NCBI GenBank assembly: GCA_028824575.1
Contig: JAPPDN010000917.1
Coordinates: forward strand, 1 to 13,227
Length of the DNA: 13,227 nt
Source of the DNA: Candidatus Poribacteria bacterium
GTDB lineage: Bacteria > Poribacteria > WGA-4E > WGA-3G
Direction: 5' to 3'
The translations under genes were made by a program, and so were the position numbers. Shown in pieces: positions 7,449 to 13,227 of the stretch (position 1 is its first letter; every line of letters starts with the position of its first letter). Below the pieces are notes generated by a model that saw nothing but the letters and a program-made list of their open reading frames with translations, did not search any database and was not told the origin of the DNA.

Positions 7449-8421
7449 ATCTGCCTCTATCAACCAGCCACAAATCTCCCTGACTAACCGTGGCAAGGCG
7501 TTTCAACATCACTGCGCCGGGGAAATTGGGGGACATCCCGATACCCATCGCAAAAATGCGTCCATTGCCTGTAGCGTATTGACCAACAAGCGTCAGATCC
7601 GGTCCCTCAATTGTCGTAGGAATGCCGTCGCTGAAGAGAACAACAAGGGTGGGACCCGTCTTAGCGATTTCTGTCAATGCCGTTAACATATCGTGATCGG
7701 TACCTTTGGTATGGGTTTGGGGTTGGATGTTGGCGAGATAGTTTGACGACGCGGTAACTATTTCGTCGGTTACTGCGACAAAGTTTTCGCGGTAAACCAC
7801 TAATTCCGTGCTAAACGCAACAATATTGAAACTATCATGTGGCTCAAGGAAAGTCAGCGAATCCCGCATGAGGTCTATAATCTTCTTGAGTTTGTGCGGA
7901 GGAAGGTTTTGCATACTGGTTGACAGATCCACGCAGTAGACAATCCGCTGCGGTCCCTCTTGTGCTTCAATGAACTTCACTAATCTGCTTTTATACCGAG
8001 TTTCGACTTTTTTTTCTTTTACAAACGGACGTTCGATGACCTTTTGCACACGAGGCACATTGTCAAATTCAACAGATGTTGCAGTGGGTCCAATGGGTTC
8101 ACTCAGGTCGTTGCTATCGAACTGCTGAAAGGGCGCGGGGTCCGCTGCGGAAACCACCCCACGACTACTGACAGGTGCATTACTCGTGAGGATTTTCAGA
8201 CGTTGCTGACTCACATCGCGGGTCCTTTTCTGGGCAAGTTGGGCACGTTTCGGTGGGGTTACACGTCTAACTTCCGGTTTCTCTTCCCGAACAAACAAGG
8301 CGTTAATACTCGACGCTTCTCGCATCGGAGCTGTACTAAACCAATAGAAGAGTCCAAGCACTCCGACACCGAGATGCAATAGAACTGAAACAAGGAACGC
8401 TTTACTGGATTTCGATTTCAT
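7447..8421 (-). CDS. Membrane-anchored von Willebrand factor A domain protein with TonB-like N-terminus
   Basis: The protein has 324 residues. Residues about 8-30 (FLVSVLLHLGVGVLGLFYWF within them) form one hydrophobic segment after a lysine-rich start. The 'LHL' pattern matches the N-terminal anchor of TonB-family proteins, predicting an N-in inner-membrane protein with the rest in the periplasm. Residues 45-150 are a polar, basic, proline-containing linker, probably disordered. Residues 158-320 are a vWA fold with a complete metal-ion-dependent adhesion site: DLSTS (Asp165, Ser167, Ser169), Thr241 in KGTDHD and Asp265 in FSDG. vWA domains bind protein partners through Mg2+. AGGAAG (8432-8437) lies 10 nt before the ATG. 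The gene starts 37 bp after the endonuclease and ends 11 bp before the SNF2 start, which places it in the same transcript. Its role is not known; partner binding at the envelope is an inference. Confidence 0.88.
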   Translation of the reverse strand: MKSKSSKAFLVSVLLHLGVGVLGLFYWFSTAPMREASSINALFVREEKPEVRRVTPPKRAQLAQKRTRDVSQQRLKILTSNAPVSSRGVVSAADPAPFQQFDSNDLSEPIGPTATSVEFDNVPRVQKVIERPFVKEKKVETRYKSRLVKFIEAQEGPQRIVYCVDLSTSMQNLPPHKLKKIIDLMRDSLTFLEPHDSFNIVAFSTELVVYRENFVAVTDEIVTASSNYLANIQPQTHTKGTDHDMLTALTEIAKTGPTLVVLFSDGIPTTIEGPDLTLVGQYATGNGRIFAMGIGMSPNFPGAVMLKRLATVSQGDLWLVDRGR

Positions 8422-8431
8422 TGTATTAAAA

Positions 8432-8437
8432 CTTCCT
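8432..8437 (-). promoter_or_regulatory. Ribosome binding site of the vWA gene
   Basis: AGGAAG on the minus strand, 10 nt before the ATG at 8421, inside the 37-bp gap after the endonuclease gene. No convincing promoter lies in this gap, which favours read-through from the upstream pair. Confidence 0.55.
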
Positions 8438-8457
8438 AATTACCAAATCTGAGGTTA

Positions 8458-9510
8458 TCAAAAATCAACAAGTGATAAGTGATCGTAGCCACGTTCTTTG
8501 AAAAAATTATCAAATTCTGAGGTAGTTGATGGGAACTCAACTTTTATCTCATTTGCGAGTTTTTGCAATATCTTATCGCCAATTAACTCAGACGATTGTC
8601 CGCGCAAGGCTTTCTCGTACCACTCCTCAAGTTCATCCTCGGTTATCACGCTCTGAATTCGACTGGCACTGCCAAATTGTTTTAGAACAGATACAAGAAC
8701 ATCTTTCTCAGATTCCTGGCAGACGATAATTATCCGATCTGCTGAAATGGCACTACTTATGTCCTTGATTGTTGTAGGTGTTAGAGATATGTGCTTTATC
8801 TGAATGGCTACTCCAAAATTAGCCCACATATCAAGACCTCTGTCTGCCGCGTTGGTGACACCTACCCTATAAACCTTTGCTGCTTGGTATAGTTCTGGCG
8901 TGTCTTCGGACAATCCCAGGACCTTTTCTGTGAAATCGGAAAACTCGCTAAGAACGGTATTGTTTATGTTGTCAATTCGTACGCCTATTTTAACGTCAAG
9001 GACTTCCAGTAGCGTCGAAAATAAGGCATAAACTACAATCTCAAAGATCTTATCAACACTTCGTGAGAGTCCAGGATCCCGTGTAAAACTATCTATGAAG
9101 TTCCTTAGTGTAAAAGAGTTGTTATCCGATTGTAAGACGATGGATAGACCCGATGACATTTGGGAGAGCCGATTTCTTAAAGCAGTATAAATATAGGCTT
9201 CAACCGCACCGTTACTGTCTCTATTTATTTTACCCAATTGCGATAAAACTGTTGGAGGTGTAGCGTTGGCGTTAAAAAGGTCGTCTTGATACCTTGCACT
9301 TGATGTAGAGATCCGTCCAATAAACCTGAGAGAAATTTCGTCTCGCCATTTTCTTGAAGGTGTTCGATAAGTTTCTAAATCGCCAAGGTCAATATCTTTT
9401 TCGATTCTATCTCTATGAAGTATTTCCGCAATTTGTATCGGTTTGTAGAAATGAACTCTGGCTTTTCTGATAACAGTATCAAGTTGGTCTTTGGCTGTTT
9501 GATTGTCCAT
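8458..9510 (-). CDS. Type II restriction endonuclease, HaeII-like (predicted site RGCGCY)
   Basis: The protein has 350 residues, close to HaeII. Stretches such as FYKPIQIAEILHRDR (21-35), KWRDEISLRFIGRISTSSAR (54-73) and VDKIFEIVVYALF (152-164) agree with my memory of the HaeII/NgoBI family, which cuts RGCGC^Y. A PD-(D/E)xK-type core fits Asp227 in RGLDMWANFGVAIQIKH, with Gln237 and Lys239 in QIK on the next strand; a Gln in place of Glu is tolerated in several restriction enzymes. The ATG overlaps the methyltransferase stop as TAATG, and there is no separate Shine-Dalgarno, so translation should depend on reinitiation. That arrangement makes protective methylase before nuclease. The gene looks less GC-rich than the YCF48 gene upstream, as is usual for mobile restriction-modification genes. 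The endonuclease call rests on recalled family sequence plus linkage to a methylase; site specificity is likely but unproven. Confidence 0.78.
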   Translation of the reverse strand: MDNQTAKDQLDTVIRKARVHFYKPIQIAEILHRDRIEKDIDLGDLETYRTPSRKWRDEISLRFIGRISTSSARYQDDLFNANATPPTVLSQLGKINRDSNGAVEAYIYTALRNRLSQMSSGLSIVLQSDNNSFTLRNFIDSFTRDPGLSRSVDKIFEIVVYALFSTLLEVLDVKIGVRIDNINNTVLSEFSDFTEKVLGLSEDTPELYQAAKVYRVGVTNAADRGLDMWANFGVAIQIKHISLTPTTIKDISSAISADRIIIVCQESEKDVLVSVLKQFGSASRIQSVITEDELEEWYEKALRGQSSELIGDKILQKLANEIKVEFPSTTSEFDNFFKERGYDHLSLVDF

Positions 9511-10487
9511 TAGGCATAGGCATTGATTCTGTTTTCAAAGAGAAGCAATTGTTCCTCAGGTTGTATCATCGGTTTACGTTGTTCTAACGCCTGCAACATT
9601 TTTTTGGCGATAGCGTGAACAACAGGAATAGCGACACTATTTCCGGTCTGTTTTCTAATCTGCATCATATTGCCTGTAATTTTGAAGTCTTCAGGAAATC
9701 CTTGTAGACGAAGCATCTCCCTACCCGAAAGCCGCCGAACACCGTTCACTAAAAGGTAATTATAGGAGGCACCCGCTCTTAACGCACATGAAAAGGGTAG
9801 AACCGAAATGTTGCCTCCTTTGTTTTCGTGCCAAATAGAAGGGGAAAAGGGTGTACCTTTGCACTTTTCACGTCGCGACTGTTGGATGCGCTCCGACGCA
9901 AATAGATTGGGTTCAACATCTTCGTCAGGTTCCAATATCTCTGAGAGCGGTTTGTACGGACCGATAGGCTTCGGAAATTCAAATGCTATCGGTTCGTGAA
10001 ACCCAATAATAAAGATCCGTTCCCGTTTCTGCGGTAATCCGAAATCCAGAGCATTCAACACTTTGTGATAAGTGGTGTAGCCCAATCGTGCCAATTGTTC
10101 TTGTATGACCGCGAAGGTTTGTCCTTTATCGTGGGTAAGCAACTGTTTGACATTTTCAAGGAGGAACGCACTCGGCTGCTTCTCTTTCAAAATCCGAATG
10201 ATGTCAAAAAACAGCGTGCCGCGTGTATCTTCAAAACCCTGCTTATCTCCAATAATACTAAAAGGTTGGCACGGAAAACCCGCCAATAAAATATCATGGT
10301 CAGGGATCTCTGCTTCGTCAATTTTGGTAATATCACCAGCAGGTATTTCGCCGAAGTTATGTGCGTAGGTCTCCTGAGCGTGTTTATTCCATTCGGAACT
10401 AAACACGCATGTTCCGCCCAAATTCTCAAATGGAATGCGAATCCCACCGATGCCAGCAAAGAGGTCAATGAAGTTAAATTTGTCCAT
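9510..10487 (-). CDS. C5-cytosine DNA methyltransferase of the HaeII-like restriction-modification pair
   Basis: The protein has 325 residues from the ATG at 10487 and transfers methyl from S-adenosylmethionine to cytosine C5. The conserved motifs occur in order: I FIDLFAGIGG (6-15), IV GFPCQPFS with catalytic Cys73, VI ENV (111-113), VIII QKRERIF (Gln153, Arg155, Arg157), IX REMLRLQGFP (256-265) and X GNSVAIPVV (282-290). The target-recognition region is about 195-245. An in-frame ATG at 10592 would add 35 residues with no family resemblance and lies upstream of a strong promoter, so 10487 is preferred; motif I normally sits within a few residues of the start. The -10 box ends 9 nt before this ATG, which predicts a leader of only a few bases or none, and no Shine-Dalgarno is present. 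The stop overlaps the endonuclease start (TAATG). Specificity is inferred from the partner enzyme. Confidence 0.95.
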   Translation of the reverse strand: MDKFNFIDLFAGIGGIRIPFENLGGTCVFSSEWNKHAQETYAHNFGEIPAGDITKIDEAEIPDHDILLAGFPCQPFSIIGDKQGFEDTRGTLFFDIIRILKEKQPSAFLLENVKQLLTHDKGQTFAVIQEQLARLGYTTYHKVLNALDFGLPQKRERIFIIGFHEPIAFEFPKPIGPYKPLSEILEPDEDVEPNLFASERIQQSRREKCKGTPFSPSIWHENKGGNISVLPFSCALRAGASYNYLLVNGVRRLSGREMLRLQGFPEDFKITGNMMQIRKQTGNSVAIPVVHAIAKKMLQALEQRKPMIQPEEQLLLFENRINAYA

Positions 10488-10496
10488 TCTGCATAG

Positions 10497-10525
10497 AGTA
10501 TAGCATGTCTTATCGACCGCGTCAA
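10497..10525 (-). promoter_or_regulatory. Promoter of the restriction-modification operon, giving a near-leaderless mRNA
   Basis: On the minus strand TTGACG (10520-10525) and TATACT (10497-10502) are separated by 17 bp, each one mismatch from consensus. The -10 box ends 9 nt before the methyltransferase ATG at 10487, so transcription should start about 1-4 nt upstream of the start codon. The promoter may drive all four genes down to 5609, since no other promoter is obvious in the junctions. Confidence 0.6.
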
Positions 10526-10562
10526 ATTTTCCTAATGCGTCCGCATAGGACACATAACGGAC

Positions 10563-10588
10563 ATAGGCGGGTCCAACGACCCACCTAT
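10563..10588. repeat. Hairpin between the YCF48 gene and the restriction-modification promoter
   Basis: ATAGG-c-GGGTC-caac-GACCC-a-CCTAT folds into a ten-pair stem with one internal C/A mismatch and a four-base loop. It lies 20 bp past the YCF48 stop and about 40 bp before the methyltransferase -35 box. No T-run follows on the minus strand, so it is not a textbook terminator. It may still insulate the two transcripts or bind a regulator. Confidence 0.45.
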
Positions 10589-10608
10589 ACACATCTAAAC
10601 GGCAGAAC

Positions 10609-13161
10609 CTACCGCATTGATATCTTCTCCTGCGTTTCTAACTTCCGCCGGAGCACAACACCCCACTGCCCAACAACCCATAGTGCTTTACCGTCTTTAG
10701 AACGGGTAATAACATACAGATTGTTATCGATATCGGTGTGTTCCTGTTCCCATGTTTCACCGCCGTCGGTTGAGCGGACAATCGTCCCCTCGTCGCCGAC
10801 CGCATAGACCTCCTGTTCCGAGAGCGAAACGATGCCGTGAAGATCTTTGGGAACACCCGTCAATATGGGTTCCCACGTAAAGCCACCATCGGTTGTTCTA
10901 AGGACGATGCCTGCCTCACCCGCTGCCCAGCCTTTCCGCTTGCTAATAAATGAGACCGCGTTGAGATTGTAATTCGTCTTCGTTTCGTGCATCCGCCAAT
11001 ATTGACCACCGTTAATAGTCCGCTGCGTGACACCACCTTGACCAACCGCCCAACCGAGCGGCGCGAATTTCATATCTACACTCAGGAGCCTGTCGTTTGC
11101 AGTCGTCCGCTGAAGCGTCCATGTAGGACCACCGTCTTTGTTATGGATAATGTCTCCGAATTGACCGACCGCCCAGCCTTCAGAAAACTTACCAAAAGCA
11201 ACGTCATTTAGCGAAAAATTACCCGGCGAATCGCCTTCCATAAACGGTGGACGTTCCGGCGTATCTCCTGCCGTCCAGATGTTGCCATCTGTGGTGTAGA
11301 GCACAGTCCCGTCGCGTTGCATTGCCCAGCCCCATTTCGGTTCCATACTCGCAAAGTGTACACCGATGAAGCGTTGACGCGTTTGAGTTCGGAGTTTCTT
11401 CCATGTTTCTCCACCGTCTTGGGTTTCCAATAGCACACCACCGTTACCCGCTATCCAGCCGTTCTTGTCATCGTAGAAAAGAACCTCGCGGAAGTCGTTG
11501 TGTTCCTGTTCACCGAGTTGACGTTCCCACGTTTTCCCACCATTTGCGGAGTAGTAAATACTACCCGCACTGCCAACCGCCCAAGCGTGTTCCGCATCAA
11601 GGAAATATACACTCGCAACTCGTTGTCCACCGCGTCTCCTTCGTCTCTCAGGTTCAGGTGGTGGAGGCGGTTGTTGTTCCCTGGGTGGAGGCGGACGGTT
11701 CGCGCGTTCGGCATTCGGTGGCAATGCCCCTTCGGGTGCAAGACGCCCCGGACGTTCTCTCTCTGTCCGAAGTCGATTTTGTATTTCCTCTGGTGTCTCG
11801 TCATACTGTAACGTGGGTGCCTCTACAACCGCTGCTTCCGATTCATCTTTTTCTGCTTCTGGCGCGAGTTCTTCCGGTAGCTCTGGATCAGGTTCTCGCA
11901 TGGCGAGTATCTCGTCTCTTGTAGCGACCGGGATAGCCTTCCAATTCACCCCCTGGTCTTCGGTGATATATGCACCGCCGCCACCCAGTCCCCACGCTTT
12001 GGTATGCGAACGGAAAGTAACACGTTGTAAGCCGCGTGTGCTTTGTGACGTGGTCTTCAATTTCCATGTTTCGCCGCCATCTTCAGTCAACAAGGAGTTC
12101 CCATTACCGAGGATGACCCAACCGCGATTTTCGTCGGCAAAGTGAACAGCGATACCGGGTTGATTGGTCTTCGCCTGAATTTTCCAGTAGTCCCCGCCAT
12201 CGACTGTATGAAGGATAAATCCACCGTCTCGACGTTGTGGAGTCACTGCCCACCCTACTTGACTATTGATGAAATGGAGATCGGTGATGTTTCCTGTTGT
12301 TGTTCCGGTTTTTTGGACTTTCCACGTCTTGCCTCCATCAGTGGTATGCAAGGTCTGCCCAATTGTAGCACCGAGCCATCCTTCTTCGGCGTTCAGGAAG
12401 TGCATTGTGCTCACGCGAGGAAGGTTTTGCTTGGTTGCTTGAAGAATCGGCTCCCACGTTTCACCACCATTTTCTGTTTGAAGTAAAGTGCCAGAACCGA
12501 GAACTCTTCCATGTTTCGCGTCAACGAATTCCACTTCGCGTAGATTTTCACTAACACCGCTGTGCTGCGGTAACCACGTTTGTCCACCATCTGTGGTATG
12601 CGCGATGACACCACCCGAACCGACCGCCCAGCCGTTTTGGGCATCTACAAAGTGTGTATCTGCAAAGTCAGTTCTCCAAGCCGCCTGACGGATAATGTCC
12701 CAATGGTAAGCAACCGGTTCAACCGGAGTCTCCTCTTCAACCGCGACGATTTCGGGTTCTTCGGCGACAGGCGGCAATTTCGCGGGCAGTTGTGCCTCTT
12801 CAACCGAATACCGCATCGCAATCCCGCCTTTACCAACGGCGACAACGCCATCAGGCGAGAGGGCTAAACCGTAAAGGTCATTGTCGGTACCGCTCTCCTG
12901 CATCTCCCACTTTTTTCCGCCGTTGATGGTGGTAAGCATAACGCCGTTGTCACCAACAACTAACCCGTGCTGCGTATCCGCAAAATAGAGTTTATTGAGA
13001 TTCTCTTGCGTGCCGCTGCGTTGAAAATTCCACTTTTTCCCGCCGTTTTTTGTGTGTAAAATCTCGCCAAACTGTCCAACAATCCAGCCGGTATTCTCAT
13101 CTGCGAAGTAGACGGCATAGAGTTCGTTGAAAGAGCCAGTCGTCTGTTGGTTCCAGGTCAA
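10609..13161 (-). CDS. Giant YCF48/HCF136-type beta-propeller repeat protein, 5'-incomplete or interrupted
   Basis: At least 850 residues are built from about 16-17 units of the pattern GWxxGxxGxxxxTxDGGxTW, for example at residues 25-44, 66-85, 177-196, 261-280, 347-366, 526-545, 568-587, 662-681, 744-763 and 786-804. YCF48 units form blades of seven-bladed propellers related to photosystem II assembly factor HCF136; in non-photosynthetic bacteria such proteins are usually exported and of unknown role. Two arrays are joined by a disordered linker (about 420-513) that is acidic first, then rich in Pro and Arg. A shorter acidic/proline linker lies at 120-150. The only usable start in the frame is a TTG at 13161, with no signal peptide. 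The repeat pattern continues upstream to an in-frame TAG at 13216-13218, so this start is doubtful. The gene ends 121 bp before the methyltransferase start. Confidence 0.8.
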   Translation of the reverse strand: MTWNQQTTGSFNELYAVYFADENTGWIVGQFGEILHTKNGGKKWNFQRSGTQENLNKLYFADTQHGLVVGDNGVMLTTINGGKKWEMQESGTDNDLYGLALSPDGVVAVGKGGIAMRYSVEEAQLPAKLPPVAEEPEIVAVEEETPVEPVAYHWDIIRQAAWRTDFADTHFVDAQNGWAVGSGGVIAHTTDGGQTWLPQHSGVSENLREVEFVDAKHGRVLGSGTLLQTENGGETWEPILQATKQNLPRVSTMHFLNAEEGWLGATIGQTLHTTDGGKTWKVQKTGTTTGNITDLHFINSQVGWAVTPQRRDGGFILHTVDGGDYWKIQAKTNQPGIAVHFADENRGWVILGNGNSLLTEDGGETWKLKTTSQSTRGLQRVTFRSHTKAWGLGGGGAYITEDQGVNWKAIPVATRDEILAMREPDPELPEELAPEAEKDESEAAVVEAPTLQYDETPEEIQNRLRTERERPGRLAPEGALPPNAERANRPPPPREQQPPPPPEPERRRRRGGQRVASVYFLDAEHAWAVGSAGSIYYSANGGKTWERQLGEQEHNDFREVLFYDDKNGWIAGNGGVLLETQDGGETWKKLRTQTRQRFIGVHFASMEPKWGWAMQRDGTVLYTTDGNIWTAGDTPERPPFMEGDSPGNFSLNDVAFGKFSEGWAVGQFGDIIHNKDGGPTWTLQRTTANDRLLSVDMKFAPLGWAVGQGGVTQRTINGGQYWRMHETKTNYNLNAVSFISKRKGWAAGEAGIVLRTTDGGFTWEPILTGVPKDLHGIVSLSEQEVYAVGDEGTIVRSTDGGETWEQEHTDIDNNLYVITRSKDGKALWVVGQWGVVLRRKLETQEKISMR

Positions 13162-13227
13162 ACCTCCATCTTCAGTCGCAAGGCAAACACCGGGCCACCC
13201 GATAGCCCAACCTATCTATTCATTGAG
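13162..13227 (-). pseudogene. Upstream continuation of the YCF48 repeat frame with an in-frame TAG
   Basis: Codons upstream of the TTG translate as IGWAIGWPGVCLATEDGG, a clear blade match (GWAxGxxGxxxxTEDGG). Just before it, codons read L-N-E-stop, with TAG at 13216-13218. The blade is therefore cut inside its consensus. Possible causes are a nonsense mutation, a sequencing error or an old frameshift. The window ends too soon to tell. Confidence 0.55.

Noticed and set aside
5609..10487. DISARM or Zorya defence system
   Set aside because: DISARM needs drmA, drmB and drmC-type genes, and Zorya needs MotA/B-like ZorA and ZorB. Only a C5 methylase and a SNF2 ATPase are shared.
10488..10592. Longer methyltransferase start at 10592
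   Set aside because: The added 35 residues lack family similarity and the promoter lies inside them; motif I sits next to the ATG at 10487.
11403..11924. Plus-strand 173-codon open frame
   Set aside because: It is the antisense of YCF48 repeats; its length comes from the repeat composition.
1..13227. CRISPR array, tRNA, rRNA, insertion sequence or integrase
   Set aside because: I saw no spaced direct repeats, no cloverleaf sequence, no transposase or recombinase motifs and no terminal repeats.

Overview
The window reads as bacterial chromosome: ORFs are long and tightly packed, and there are sigma-70-like promoters and short operons. No ribosomal, tRNA or marker gene fixes the taxon. The mix of a type I sulfatase beside an enolase-superfamily enzyme, a giant YCF48-repeat propeller protein and a primase/helicase-like protein of over 1,100 residues resembles genomes of Candidatus Poribacteria and similar marine or sponge-associated heterotrophs. 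That assignment is an inference from memory, not from a search.

Left block (1-1714, minus strand): a sulfatase gene with a near-consensus promoter (TTGACA-17 bp-TAGAAT) is followed by the first 59 codons of an enolase-superfamily gene that runs off the left edge. Together they suggest breakdown of a sulfated or acid sugar. A non-coding, increasingly AT-rich stretch (1715-2186) separates this block from a plus-strand gene with its own promoter (TTGACT-17 bp-TAATAT).

Centre: the plus-strand gene (2187-5579) encodes 1130 residues that look like an XPD/DinG-type SF2 helicase. A cysteine cluster lies between the expected motif I and motif II positions, and two helix-turn-helix segments end the protein. 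Both ATP-binding motifs look eroded. It converges, with only 29 bp between, on a four-gene minus-strand run. In transcription order this run is a C5-cytosine DNA methyltransferase, a HaeII-like restriction endonuclease (joined by a TAATG overlap), a membrane-anchored von Willebrand A protein, and a SNF2-family ATPase with a C-terminal SWIM zinc finger. Gaps are 37 bp or less, so one transcript is plausible. The methyltransferase promoter (TTGACG-17 bp-TATACT) ends only 9 nt before the ATG, which predicts a nearly leaderless mRNA. By eye count the RGCGCY site of HaeII is strongly depleted in the window (1 of about 40 GCGC tetramers), which agrees with the assignment.

Right block (10609-13227, minus strand): a protein made of about 16-17 YCF48/HCF136-type propeller blades in two arrays joined by a proline/arginine/glutamate-rich linker. 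The repeat pattern continues upstream of the only possible start (TTG) as far as an in-frame TAG, so the 5' end is either broken or mis-sequenced.

The best candidate for an undescribed system is the restriction-modification pair followed by the membrane vWA protein and the SNF2-SWIM ATPase, facing a probably ATPase-dead FeS-helicase-like protein. The layout suggests an anti-phage or anti-mobile-element island but does not match any defence system whose gene content I can recall.
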